The notes: generated by a model from the sequence alone, not told the origin. Shown: positions 20,480 to 29,495, counted from the first letter of the stretch. The stretch is 55,935 nucleotides of DNA from Polyangiaceae bacterium (GCA_025936115.1 JAICTZ010000049.1:1-55935), one strand, 5' to 3'. Numbers and translations are program-made.

Positions 20480-21052
20480 GTGAAAAAGCCGCCGCAGGTG
20501 CCCGCGCGACCCGAGGGGTCGCAGCCCGAAATCGTCGTGGCTTACAAGCCGGCCGGGCGCGCGACGCTCGACGCCATCGCGGACGAGCTCGTGCCGCTGC
20601 CGATCGAGCGCCAGAGCTCGAGTCCGGAAATCATCGTGCACGAGGGCATGGCTCCGCGCGACGCGTTCGGCGCGATCGTGGTCGAAGCGCGGTCGAGCTC
20701 GGCGCCGCTTCCCGCGTCCGACGCCCCGACACCTGCGGCGCCCACGGCGCAAGCTGCGGTCGTGCCAGCCGCAGTCGTTTCGGTGGGAGTGACGCCGAAC
20801 ATCGCGCCGAGCGCGGAGCGACCGGCCGCGCAGGCGCTCGAGATTTTCGAAATGACGACGTACGTGGTGCGCGGCGGCGACGTCGCGCGGCTGTCGAGCG
20901 AAAGCGCGCGGCGTGCGTTCGTCGAGGAGCATTTGCTCGCGCGTTTGCCCGTGGTTTCGATGGCCGAGGTCGAGCGCGTCGACGTGACCCCGTGGACCGT
21001 GCAAGGCACGCTCGTCGTGCGCGTGTGGTGCCGGACCGGCGGCGCCGGCTGA
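20480..21052 (+). CDS. Hypothetical protein
   Basis: 190 residues from GTG. Residues 1-60 are polar and Pro/Glu-rich. A Pro/Ala/Ser linker (about 75-115) leads to a compact C-terminal domain of about 70 residues (LEIFEMTTYVVRGGD... to VVRVWCR) that looks alpha/beta, with a helix SESARRAFVEEHLLARLP and an edge strand GTLVVRVWCR. There is no signal peptide or membrane segment, so it is probably cytoplasmic. I recognise no family. Codon use and third-position GC look normal for the window, supporting a real gene. It is convergent with plsC. Confidence 0.6.
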   Translation: MKKPPQVPARPEGSQPEIVVAYKPAGRATLDAIADELVPLPIERQSSSPEIIVHEGMAPRDAFGAIVVEARSSSAPLPASDAPTPAAPTAQAAVVPAAVVSVGVTPNIAPSAERPAAQALEIFEMTTYVVRGGDVARLSSESARRAFVEEHLLARLPVVSMAEVERVDVTPWTVQGTLVVRVWCRTGGAG

Positions 21053-21103
21053 CTCGATTCACCCTTCGAGCACACGCGCTGGGACTCGACGGAGCTGCCG
21101 CGC

Positions 21104-21802
21104 TCAGAGCCCCGCGACGATGCGCTCGCGGACAGCGGCCATGAGCAGTTTCAAATCGCGTTTGGCATAGTCCCGCGGGTCGAGCGGCGCGGCAACCTTG
21201 ACCGTCACGCGCTCGCCGTCGGTCACGTGCGTGCCGCGCGCGGGCAAGACGCGCTCGGTGCCGACCACGCTGATGGGCAGGATTCGCGCCTCGGCGCCCA
21301 CGGCCAGGTGAAAGCCGCCCTTCTTGAAGGCACCGAGCTCGGCGCCGCTGCCGCGCGTGCCCTCGGGAGCGATCCAGATGCTCGTCCCGGCACGAATGGC
21401 ATCACGCGCACGTTCGAGACTCCGCATGGCGGCGATGCGGTTCGAGCGATTGACCTCGACGAATCCCGCGGCCCGCATCGCCCCCGCCCAAATCGGCACG
21501 CGAAAGAGCTCCGATTTGGCCACCATGCGCAAACGCCGCGGGCGTAGCGCTTGGAAGAGCACGGGGATGTCGTAGTGCGAGCGGTGGTTCGACATCACGA
21601 CGAAAGCCTCCCCCTCCGGCACCTGTTCGAGACCGCTCACGTCGATCTCGATCTTGGCGTAGCGCACGAGCGCCGCTGACCAGCTGTCGAGGCGCGCGTC
21701 GCACACGGGCGTCGTGAGCGTCCCGAGCGCGCTCTGGATCACGGTCGGAATGCAGATGCGCAGCGTGTGATACGTGGCGTTCGCCAGGTGGCGGACCGTC
21801 AT
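21104..21802 (-). CDS. plsC: 1-acyl-sn-glycerol-3-phosphate acyltransferase (PlsC family)
   Basis: 232 residues. The acyltransferase motifs are clear: block I NHRSHYD (HX4D catalytic pair), block II GAMRAAGFVEVNR and block III APEGTRG. The product is probably phosphatidic acid made from lysophosphatidic acid at the inner face of the inner membrane. An N-terminal hydrophobic patch (about 15-32) can bind the membrane. It lies 22 bp downstream of the second HTTM gene, in the same direction, so it is likely last in a three-gene operon. Confidence 0.9.
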   Translation of the reverse strand: MTVRHLANATYHTLRICIPTVIQSALGTLTTPVCDARLDSWSAALVRYAKIEIDVSGLEQVPEGEAFVVMSNHRSHYDIPVLFQALRPRRLRMVAKSELFRVPIWAGAMRAAGFVEVNRSNRIAAMRSLERARDAIRAGTSIWIAPEGTRGSGAELGAFKKGGFHLAVGAEARILPISVVGTERVLPARGTHVTDGERVTVKVAAPLDPRDYAKRDLKLLMAAVRERIVAGL

Positions 21803-21824
21803 GCTCGGGCCTCGGGTGAAGGGC

Positions 21825-23972
21825 TCAGCGCCGCTGCCGAGTGTGGGGCCCGGGGCGCGCGCTCGGATCGGCGTTCCACGACAAGATGTGCCGGCGTTCG
21901 GGCGCGTCGCGTGGTTGCCCGGGCGGGGGAATGCGCTCGCTCACGAACCACATCTCGAACGAGACGAGCTCGTCTGCTTTCTTTCCCGTGATCTGATGAT
22001 AATTCTTGAGCATCTCGCGCACGCCGTCGAGGTACGGCTCGAAACGCGACTCGCCGATGCGACGATGGAAGTCGCCCCAGATCTGATTCATGCGAAAGCC
22101 GTCCTTCGGCTGCACGTCGAAGCTCGGCGCCTGCTGCGTCAAGGGATCGAAGTGACGGCCGTCCCTGGTGATGCCGTCCACGACCACGCGCCCGTCGTCG
22201 CTCGGCGGCGACGGCGCGAACATGCTCCAGCCTTGAAACAGCCGCGGGTAGACGACAATCGAGGTCATCCACTCCGGCCGCGACTCGGGCTTGAGCCACT
22301 TGGGCACGGCGCGGTTCTCGATCAGGACCTGACTGCCGCAGCTGAGGACGAGCAAGAACACGGCGAATTCTCGCAGCCCGGCGAGAGTCCGCCGCACGAA
22401 CAGGCGCGCCCCGCTCGGCGCGACCGGCGGCGTTTCGGCTCGGCCGGACAAATTTTCGAGCTCGAAGTAGGCGTCTGCGTCCGCGCTGCTCCTCGCCGCG
22501 CGCTCGAGCCGGCGCTCGATCGCCATGTCGAGCCCGGGGAGCCGCGCCGGTAACGTCAGGAGCCTGCCGAACGGAATCGCATCGCCGAGCCGCACGAGGC
22601 CGCTCACACCGCGAAAGCGCTGTCCGCTCGCGGGATCCACCACGACGAGCGTCTCGGCGACGTCGCGTCCGAGTGGCACCGCTTCGTCGTTCGGCGCCGC
22701 GTCCTCGTCGTCGTCGTCGCCATCGTCGTCGGGCGCTTCGAGCGGCGTCACCGGTACGAACTGCACGTGGCCGAGCACGTCGAAACGCTTCACGACGCGA
22801 CAGAACGAAAGCCAAAAGCCACTGCGCGGATCGAAGCAGAGCTCGCGCCGCGGAAAGCGTTCCGCAAACTTCGGGCCCAAGTGCTCCCAAGCCTCGCTCG
22901 GGATCAGCACCCAGAACATCGTGACCATGGCCCAGGAAAACGGGCCGAGCTGCACGACGGAGTCGATCGACAGGTGGAGGGCGCAACAGATCCCCCAGGC
23001 CACCATGCGAAAAAACGGCGTGCGAAAGGGTGACGCCAACAAAATCGCGATACTCGACTCCATCGCGAGCGCCGAATACGTCATCAGCTTGAACGCAAAG
23101 ATCGGCAGGATCTCGCGCAGCCGCGCGCCGAGCAGCGTCACCATGCGATCTTGCTGGAAGAAGTAGTAAACGGCCGTCCCGTCGCGCCACTCGTGCCCCG
23201 TCTTGTGGACGACGTTGAAGTAGTAGATGACGACCCACTGAAAAATCAGGGCGGCGACGGCGAGCGACACGACGGGCTCGGTGTCGCGCGCAGGATTGTC
23301 GCGGTCGTTGAGCGCCGCGGGCGTGGTCTCCTGACGTGCGCGGAACGAAGCGCGCACTGCATCGATGCTGAAGCGACGCCCGAGCGGGAGGAACAGCGAC
23401 CAAACGGTGAGCAGCGTGAGCACGACCCAGCCGCCGTTCTCGAGCATGATGTTGCGGCTGTTGATGCTCACGAGCAAAAGCACGGCCAAAAAATGCATCA
23501 GGCGCGTGTGCCAACCGACCGCGAGCAAGACGCACACCGCGAGGTGCAGGGCCATCAGGGTCTTGACCTCGCCCGGCGTGCTGCACGCGAGGTAGATCGA
23601 GAACAGGTGGTCGCTCATCGGGCGGAAGAGCATGAAGTGGTTGGTGAGCCAACCGGTGTTCGCGTAGTGGGCGTCGACGTCGGGCCAGCGACGCGCCACG
23701 TCCACGAAGAGCAACGTGCCGAGCGCGATGCGGAACAGCCCGAGCGAACGCGGATCGGCCGTCGCGTAGGTGCTGCGCAAGAAAGCGAACAGCCCGGGCG
23801 TGCTCTGCTTTTGGGGGCGCGCGCCGCGCGCTGACGACGGGGGTTCCGAGTCGGGGTCGGAGGACTCGTCGGGCTCCGCAGCGGGAGCGGGAGCTTCGAC
23901 CTCGAGCGGCAACTCGCCGGCCGGGGCTTCGTCTGCTTTCCGACTTTCCACGGGCTCGGAAGGTTCGCTCAC
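21825..23972 (-). CDS. HTTM-domain membrane protein with degenerate DCC domain
   Basis: 715 residues. An acidic, Pro/Glu-rich N-terminal tail (1-60) is followed by the HTTM (vitamin K-dependent carboxylase-like) membrane domain, about 65-370, including HKTGHEWRDG near 256. The DCC/DUF393 domain that follows has lost its cysteines: where the paralog upstream has FDVDCGIC, this one reads FDPRSGFW (380-387), with S384 and W387 in place of Cys, and an acidic insertion (DDDGDDDDEDAAPNDE, about 415-430) sits shortly after. The C-terminal domain keeps MFAPSPPSDDGRVVVDG. Its start overlaps the stop of the first HTTM gene by 4 bp (ATGA). Confidence 0.85.
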   Translation of the reverse strand: MSEPSEPVESRKADEAPAGELPLEVEAPAPAAEPDESSDPDSEPPSSARGARPQKQSTPGLFAFLRSTYATADPRSLGLFRIALGTLLFVDVARRWPDVDAHYANTGWLTNHFMLFRPMSDHLFSIYLACSTPGEVKTLMALHLAVCVLLAVGWHTRLMHFLAVLLLVSINSRNIMLENGGWVVLTLLTVWSLFLPLGRRFSIDAVRASFRARQETTPAALNDRDNPARDTEPVVSLAVAALIFQWVVIYYFNVVHKTGHEWRDGTAVYYFFQQDRMVTLLGARLREILPIFAFKLMTYSALAMESSIAILLASPFRTPFFRMVAWGICCALHLSIDSVVQLGPFSWAMVTMFWVLIPSEAWEHLGPKFAERFPRRELCFDPRSGFWLSFCRVVKRFDVLGHVQFVPVTPLEAPDDDGDDDDEDAAPNDEAVPLGRDVAETLVVVDPASGQRFRGVSGLVRLGDAIPFGRLLTLPARLPGLDMAIERRLERAARSSADADAYFELENLSGRAETPPVAPSGARLFVRRTLAGLREFAVFLLVLSCGSQVLIENRAVPKWLKPESRPEWMTSIVVYPRLFQGWSMFAPSPPSDDGRVVVDGITRDGRHFDPLTQQAPSFDVQPKDGFRMNQIWGDFHRRIGESRFEPYLDGVREMLKNYHQITGKKADELVSFEMWFVSERIPPPGQPRDAPERRHILSWNADPSARPGPHTRQRR

Positions 23973-26014
23973 CGTGTCCTCGTTGTCTGCTGCTGGTCAG
24001 GATTGAGCCAGGGCGTCGCGAGCGAATCCGAGACGTAGCCGAAACTCACGAGCTTCTGCGGTGGCTGGGGTATCGGACGCTGCTCACCCGGTGGCGGCGA
24101 CTTGTCGTTCACCCACCACACGTCGAAGGCGACGAGCTCGTCTTGCGGGCGTCCGGCGTACTCGTGCCAGTGACGCAGGTAATCGCGCAGGTGTTGGCGA
24201 TTGGGCACGTGGAATTCGAAACGAATGCGGTTGTTGTAGTCGCACCAAAACTGCTCGTGTCCCCAGCCGGTCCGAGTGTAAGGGTCGAAATCGGGCAGCG
24301 CGAGCGTGAACGGATCGAGCTTTCGCCCATCCTTGGTGCGCGCGTCGACCACCACGTGACCGTCGTCGTACGGAGGCTCGGGCGCGAACATGCCCCAGCC
24401 CTCGAGCAGGCGGAACGTGTTGACGGTCCGCACGACCCAGTCGGGGCGTCTGACGTGCACGCGGCGATTGAGCCACTGATTGTCGTTGGCCGCCTGAATC
24501 ACGAACATGACGAGCAGAATCGCGACGAGCGTCTCGCGCGCGAAGGCGTAAAGACCGCTACGAGCGGCGCGAAATGTTGCTGGTTTTTCCGGCTCGAGCA
24601 CGGAGTCGGGCAACTCGGCGCGCGGGGCCAGGCCGCACGCCCCCAGGCCGAACCAGCTCGAGATCTGCATGCGGCGGCGCGCCACCGCCCGATACCCCGC
24701 GCGTCCGAGCTCGGCGAGCCCGGGCAGCCGCAGCCAGAAGAACAAGCAGACCCCGAACGGTAGCGCTCGCGCGATCTCGAACACGGCGCGCTCCTCGAGG
24801 TGAATGCGCCCTCGGGCGTCGACGACGACCACGCTGCGCTCGGCCGTCGCGAGCTCGACGCCCGGCGGCAGCGCCTCGGCCCGATCGTTGCCGACGAACG
24901 TGAGACGCTCACAGGGATCGAGCCGCTTCAGGAGGCGGCACAGAAAGAGGCAGATGCCGCAGTCGACGTCGAAGACGACCGTGCGCTTGCGCGACGCGCG
25001 GCCGAACCAGCGACTCGCGAGCCGCGCGTCCTCCGCACCGAGGAACAGCACGTAAAAGAGCATCATCGCGTACGAGAACGGCCCGAGACGCGACGTGAGC
25101 GCGATCCCGCCGTGGAGCCCGACGCCCAGCAACAGGGCGAGCCGCACCATCCAGGTGCGGAAGAAAGGAAACAGCAAAATCCACGGCAGCGAAAACTCGA
25201 TGCCGAGCGCATTGTAACAAAGCGCGCGAATCACCGGGTACGGCACGTGCTCGCGGATGAAGATCCCGAGGTGCGTGACGATGCGGTCCTGTTGCAGAAA
25301 CCACCAGATCGCCGACCCGTTCCGCCAACCGACGCCGCTCTTGTGCACGGCGTTGAAGAAGTAAATCGTCGCGAGCTGCAAGAACGACAGCAGCACGATG
25401 AGCGAGACGAAGATGTTGTCGGGCGGCGGCGGCCGCGTGCGATCGTTCAGCGCTTCCGGGCTCGTCTCCTTGCGCGCGCGCAGCGACAGAACGACCGCGT
25501 CGATGCTGAAGCGGCGACCGAGCGGGAAGAACATGGTGATCGCCGCCATGACGTTCACGAGTACGTCGCCGCCGTTTTCGACGAACAGATCGCGAGCGTC
25601 GAGGCTCGTGATCGAGAGGAAAGCGAGGATCTGCGCGAGTCGCGTGCGGAAGCCGAGCGTGTAGCAGACGAAAACGGCGAGCATCACCGCCATCACGCTG
25701 CGCACCTCGGCGAGCGACGAGAACGCGTGCAGCAGCGAGAACACCCCGTCCCCCATGGGACGAAAGAGCGAGAAGTGATTCGGCAGAAAGCCGTCGTTCG
25801 TGTAGTACTCGCGAGCTCCCTCGAAGCGCCGCAAGCAGTCCCAGGTGAGGAGCGCCCCGAACCCGATGCGGAACACGCCGAGAAAGCGGGCATCGGCCGT
25901 GAAATAACGCGCTTGGATGAAGTCCCCCAAGCTCTGCTTCGGCCTCACATCGCTGCTCTCTTTTTCCACGATTGGGCAGGTCTCGAGTTTGCTACGCTGG
26001 GATGGCTCCCGCAC
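23969..26014 (-). CDS. HTTM-domain membrane protein with intact DCC (DUF393) domain
   Basis: 681 residues. The HTTM domain (about 35-335) contains several membrane helices and the conserved HKSGVGWRNG segment (about 224-233). It is followed by a DCC-family thiol-oxidoreductase-like domain with FDVDCGIC (C352 and C355) in the usual hhDxDCGxC pattern. The C-terminal domain carries MFAPEPPYDDGHVVVDARTKDGR, shared with the next gene. HTTM proteins are related to vitamin K-dependent gamma-carboxylase, but substrates of the bacterial versions are unknown. It is first in the operon with its Cys-less paralog and plsC. The exact start is uncertain, as a GTG 45 bp downstream is possible. Confidence 0.87.
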   Translation of the reverse strand: MREPSQRSKLETCPIVEKESSDVRPKQSLGDFIQARYFTADARFLGVFRIGFGALLTWDCLRRFEGAREYYTNDGFLPNHFSLFRPMGDGVFSLLHAFSSLAEVRSVMAVMLAVFVCYTLGFRTRLAQILAFLSITSLDARDLFVENGGDVLVNVMAAITMFFPLGRRFSIDAVVLSLRARKETSPEALNDRTRPPPPDNIFVSLIVLLSFLQLATIYFFNAVHKSGVGWRNGSAIWWFLQQDRIVTHLGIFIREHVPYPVIRALCYNALGIEFSLPWILLFPFFRTWMVRLALLLGVGLHGGIALTSRLGPFSYAMMLFYVLFLGAEDARLASRWFGRASRKRTVVFDVDCGICLFLCRLLKRLDPCERLTFVGNDRAEALPPGVELATAERSVVVVDARGRIHLEERAVFEIARALPFGVCLFFWLRLPGLAELGRAGYRAVARRRMQISSWFGLGACGLAPRAELPDSVLEPEKPATFRAARSGLYAFARETLVAILLVMFVIQAANDNQWLNRRVHVRRPDWVVRTVNTFRLLEGWGMFAPEPPYDDGHVVVDARTKDGRKLDPFTLALPDFDPYTRTGWGHEQFWCDYNNRIRFEFHVPNRQHLRDYLRHWHEYAGRPQDELVAFDVWWVNDKSPPPGEQRPIPQPPQKLVSFGYVSDSLATPWLNPDQQQTTRTR

Positions 26015-26131
26015 GCCGGGTGCGTGAGATCGAGCCGAGGCGGCGAACCTCCGCGATGAGGTCCTTGCCGCGGCGCGGCACTCTAGCAGCGGCCGGGCCG
26101 TCTGGGGTAGGCTCTCCCGCCTTCGGCCCCC

Positions 26132-28093
26132 ATGAACATCGCCTGCACCGCATGCTCCGCGCGCTATGGCGTTGCCGACGACAAGCTCATCGGTAAGCGC
26201 GTCCGCATCACGTGCAAGCGGTGCGGCACCGTCCTCATCGTCGACGGCAATACGAACCCGCCGACCGTGAGCGCTTCGACGAGTATCGCGCCGGCCAAGC
26301 CTGCTTCCTCGCGGCCGCCCACGGTCGAGGTGCGCTCACCGCTGCCGGTCGCCCCTCCTCCGTTCACCGTCCTCTTCGCCGACGGACGCCAAGAACAAGC
26401 GGACATTGCGCAAATCGTGCGCTTCCATCGCTCGGGCCAACTCGGATCCGACAGCTTGGTCTGGCGCGAAGGCATGGCCGAGTGGCTCGATCCCTGGAAC
26501 GTCGAGGAGATCGCAGCCGCCTTTCGGCGCATGGGTTACGCGCGGCCGTCACCCGCGCCCGCTGCGCCGGCAGCCGGCCAGCCACTCGACGACGCCATCG
26601 ACGAAGAGGCGACGCAGATCGTCGACAGTAACCCCCGAAACGCTCCGCCGGCCTACGACGACGCCGAACCTGCGACGAACGTCGTCGATTCCCCCCAGCT
26701 CACGCCGAGTTCGAGAGCGACCGCCTCACGGGCGGCCGCCTTCGACGACGATGATCCGACGTACGTCGCTCGCGCCTCGACGAGCCCCTCGGCGGCGGCG
26801 CGGGAAGCTCAACGCATTCGCCGGGCGAGCTCACTGCCGCCGCGCGAGACGGCCAGCCGCTGGAGCGAGCCAGGGCAGCCGACGCGCGAAGGCCCGACGC
26901 GCGCGCAAAAGGTGTCCTCGCCGCCGCCTTCTTCGCGACCCTCGGCGCGGACCGGGACGGCTCGTGCACGTTCGACGCGACCCCGTGAGCAGGCGCGCGA
27001 GGACCTGTTCGCGCGACAGTCGCGTGCCGGCAGCGAAGAGGAACAACAGGCCGATGCGGCCGTCACCAGCTACGATCCGGACGCTCCGCGGCTCACGGGC
27101 GCGCGCAACGAGTCGTCCGTCCTGTTCTCGCTCGACTCCTTGCTCAAAAAGGAGCAGCCCGCGGCGCGCTACGCGCCCCCGCCGCGGCGCGACGAATCGA
27201 TGCTCGTCGATTCGGGGGCATCGATGCCCGTCGGCATGGGAGCTGGCATGGCGCCGGCGCTTTCGGCACCGGATTTCACCGCACCGGTGAGCATCCCGCC
27301 GCCGGCCCCTGCCCTGCCGAGCGGGTCGTTCGACTACGAGGGCAACGCCGCTCGCTCGTCACGCGCCTGGCTCTACGTGTTGGTCGTGATCGCCGTAGGC
27401 TTGGGCGGTGTGCTTGCGTGGCGTTCGGGCGCGCTCGACCCGTTGCTGATCAAAGCGGGAGTCGTCTCTCGGCGCCCCGCCCCGATCCCCGTACCGACCG
27501 TCGCCCCCCCAAAGCCCGCGGCGACGGAAACGGCGACCGCCCTGGCCACGGAATCGGCCGTCGCGAGCGCGTCCGCGGCGCCGAGTGCCGCGCCGAGCGC
27601 CAGCGCGACCGCAGCCAAGGCGTCCCCCACGAACGCGGGAACAGCCCCCGCTCCGGCGACGGCTGCGCACGCAGCGAGCACGGTGCCCACGCACGCGACC
27701 GCCACGGCGCCACGCGAGAGCGCGCCGAAAGAGAGCGCCGCCAAGGAAAGCCCGAGCAAAGAGAGCTCGGACAAGGACACGGCGAGCAAAGAGACGACGG
27801 CCGCGCCGGCGACCGGCGGCGCGTCGACGCCCTTCGATACGGCCGCCGCGAAAGAAGTGCTCACGTCCACGGCAAGTAACGCGGCGAGCTGCAAGGAGAT
27901 GGGCGGCCCGACCGGCAACGGCAAGGTCTCGATCACGTTCGCGCCGAGCGGACGACCGACTTCCGTTGCCGTGACGGGCGATCTTGCAGGTACGACGGTC
28001 GGCTCGTGCGTGGCGCGGCTCTTCCGCGCCGCACGGGTACCGGCCTTCGCCGGCGATCCCGTGACGGTCGCAAAGAGCTTCTCGATCGAGTGA
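26132..28093 (+). CDS. GltJ/AgmX-like protein: zinc ribbon, GYF domain, membrane helix, TonB-like domain
   Basis: 653 residues. The N-terminal zinc ribbon (C5, C8, C28, C31; MJ0042 type) is followed by a GYF_2 domain (about 76-136; WREGMAEWLDPWN), a long disordered Pro/Ala/Ser/Arg region, one membrane helix (about 412-432), a Pro/Ala/Lys/Ser-rich periplasmic stretch and a TonB-like C-terminal domain (about 570-653). This is the order found in Myxococcus xanthus GltJ (AgmX), whose cytoplasmic zinc finger and GYF domains recruit gliding regulators. No other gliding gene is in the window, and M. xanthus GltJ is not recalled as single-gene, so an equivalent role is inference. Confidence 0.85.
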   Translation: MNIACTACSARYGVADDKLIGKRVRITCKRCGTVLIVDGNTNPPTVSASTSIAPAKPASSRPPTVEVRSPLPVAPPPFTVLFADGRQEQADIAQIVRFHRSGQLGSDSLVWREGMAEWLDPWNVEEIAAAFRRMGYARPSPAPAAPAAGQPLDDAIDEEATQIVDSNPRNAPPAYDDAEPATNVVDSPQLTPSSRATASRAAAFDDDDPTYVARASTSPSAAAREAQRIRRASSLPPRETASRWSEPGQPTREGPTRAQKVSSPPPSSRPSARTGTARARSTRPREQAREDLFARQSRAGSEEEQQADAAVTSYDPDAPRLTGARNESSVLFSLDSLLKKEQPAARYAPPPRRDESMLVDSGASMPVGMGAGMAPALSAPDFTAPVSIPPPAPALPSGSFDYEGNAARSSRAWLYVLVVIAVGLGGVLAWRSGALDPLLIKAGVVSRRPAPIPVPTVAPPKPAATETATALATESAVASASAAPSAAPSASATAAKASPTNAGTAPAPATAAHAASTVPTHATATAPRESAPKESAAKESPSKESSDKDTASKETTAAPATGGASTPFDTAAAKEVLTSTASNAASCKEMGGPTGNGKVSITFAPSGRPTSVAVTGDLAGTTVGSCVARLFRAARVPAFAGDPVTVAKSFSIE

Positions 28094-28097
28094 GACG

Positions 28098-28123
28098 GAC
28101 GGGGCGGCGCGGAGCCGCCCGTC
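28098..28123. terminator. Strong hairpin between convergent genes
   Basis: GGGCGGC (28102-28108) pairs with GCCGCCC (28114-28120) around loop GCGGA, and GAC/GTC (28098-28100 with 28121-28123) extend the stem across one bulged G. It fills the 32-bp gap between two convergent stops. A bidirectional terminator is likely despite the lack of U-runs. Confidence 0.55.
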
Positions 28124-28125
28124 GA

Positions 28126-29301
28126 TCACTCTGCGGCGGCTTGGCTCGGCGCGAACGACGCGCGATCGCCGAGCACGGTGGTCCGCTTTTCGACCCAGCG
28201 CGTGCGCTTGTACGCGTCGAGGTTCTTGTTGAGCACCACCTGGAAGCAGGCGGCGTTGCCCTGCTCGGCGATGATGACGGACCACGCGAGGAAGAAGTTC
28301 CAGATGCGGAACCAGCGATCGCCGTAGGCGGCCGTGACCGCTTCCCGGTTCGCGAGCCAGTTGTCGTGCCAGCGCTGGATGGTGAAAGCGTAGTGGATGC
28401 TGATGTTCTCGACGCTGTGAGTCTCCCAGCCGGCCTTCTCCATCGCCTTCAACATGGCGGAGGGGCAGAGGCTCGCGTCAGCGCCCGGGAACACGTACTT
28501 GTTCATGAAGAGGCCCCAAATCAGGTCCTCGGGGCGGAAGCCGCGGCGCAGGCCCGTCCACTGCAAGAGGAACAAGCCGTCGTCCTCGAGCAGGTCCTTC
28601 ACGAGCTCGTAGAACGCGACGAGGTTCTTCACCCCGACGTGCTCGACCATCTCGAGGCTCGAGATCTTATTGAAGCGTTGCTTCGGGATGTCGCGGTAGT
28701 CGCAGCACAGGATGCGCGCGTGGTCGGCGACGCCGGCTTGCTGGATGCGGGCGTTGCCGAACTCGGTCTGGCGCTGGGCGATCGTCACGCCCGTAGCGTC
28801 GGCGCCGAAATTCACCGCCGCGTGGCGCGTGAGCGTGCCCCAGCCGCAACCGATGTCGAGCAAGCGCTCGCCCTTCTCGAGCTGCAGCTTGCGGCAGACG
28901 AGGTTCATCTTGTTGTCCTGCGCCTGCTCGAGGGAATCAGCGCGGGACTCGAAGAATCCGCTCGTGTAGACCATGCGCTCGCCGAGAAACCAGCCGAAGA
29001 AATCGTTACCGCGGTCGTAGTGCTCGCGAACGATGCGTTGATCCTGGCTCTTCGAGTGGATGGCCACTTCGGGGATGAAGTTGGTCACCGCCCAGCGCAG
29101 GTGCTCACGCGTAAACGACCACGTGACGAAGTCATGGCGGTTGCGGAGCAGCGCATAAATGTCGCCGGGGATGTCCAGGGCGCCGTCGAAGTACGCCTCG
29201 TACAGCGTCGCCATCGGCATCGGTTTGTTCGCATAGCGACGAGCGAGGTTCGAATCTTTGAAAACGACGTGATCGGTGAGACGCGCCATGAGCTCCTGCA
29301 T
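28126..29301 (-). CDS. CFA-superfamily methyltransferase resembling sphingolipid C9-methyltransferase
   Basis: 391 residues from the ATG at 29301 (an upstream in-frame ATG at 29370 adds 23 residues that look non-coding). HYDRGNDF (94-101) and the SAM site LDIGCGWGTL (148-157) place it in the cyclopropane-fatty-acid synthase superfamily. The bicarbonate-site region that reads YSCAYW in E. coli Cfa is YTSGFF here, with Ser replacing the active-site Cys. From memory, stretches such as CDYRDIP, WGLFMNKYVFPGADAS, SIHYAFTIQRWHDNW and YGDRWFRIWNFFLAWS look much closer to fungal sphingolipid C9-methyltransferase than to bacterial Cfa. The fungal N-terminal membrane helices are absent. Some myxobacteria make sphingolipids, so this role is plausible but unproven. 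Confidence 0.85.
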   Translation of the reverse strand: MQELMARLTDHVVFKDSNLARRYANKPMPMATLYEAYFDGALDIPGDIYALLRNRHDFVTWSFTREHLRWAVTNFIPEVAIHSKSQDQRIVREHYDRGNDFFGWFLGERMVYTSGFFESRADSLEQAQDNKMNLVCRKLQLEKGERLLDIGCGWGTLTRHAAVNFGADATGVTIAQRQTEFGNARIQQAGVADHARILCCDYRDIPKQRFNKISSLEMVEHVGVKNLVAFYELVKDLLEDDGLFLLQWTGLRRGFRPEDLIWGLFMNKYVFPGADASLCPSAMLKAMEKAGWETHSVENISIHYAFTIQRWHDNWLANREAVTAAYGDRWFRIWNFFLAWSVIIAEQGNAACFQVVLNKNLDAYKRTRWVEKRTTVLGDRASFAPSQAAAE

Positions 29302-29394
29302 CGTTGGCCCCGAGGTGGGGCGAAACACGGCAGCGAGAGGAGCACGAGGATCGCAACTTGCAAAGCACAAGTTCAGGCGCGGCCGAATCTCGAC

Positions 29395-29432
29395 GACCGG
29401 CCACGAGGCCGGTCTGGCGCTTGCGGCCGGTC
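29395..29432. promoter_or_regulatory. Operator-like inverted plus direct repeat in divergent promoter region
   Basis: GACCGGCC (29395-29402) and GGCCGGTC (29407-29414) are perfect 8-bp inverted half-sites around ACGA, and a third identical half-site GGCCGGTC lies at 29425-29432. They sit between the divergent methyltransferase gene and the propeller gene; TTGAAA at 29440-29445, followed 18 bp later by a weak CATGCT, could be the rightward promoter. A dimeric repressor site is likely. Confidence 0.45.
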
Positions 29433-29495
29433 ATTCGGCTTGAAAACGGTCGCCTGCGCTCGACATGCTAGTGGAAACGGCATTCGGAGCTTCGA

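Noticed and set aside
21799..23652. 617-codon minus-strand frame overlapping the second HTTM gene
   Set aside because: Same-strand shifted frame of the HTTM gene with Arg/Ala-rich sequence and no hydrophobic helices.
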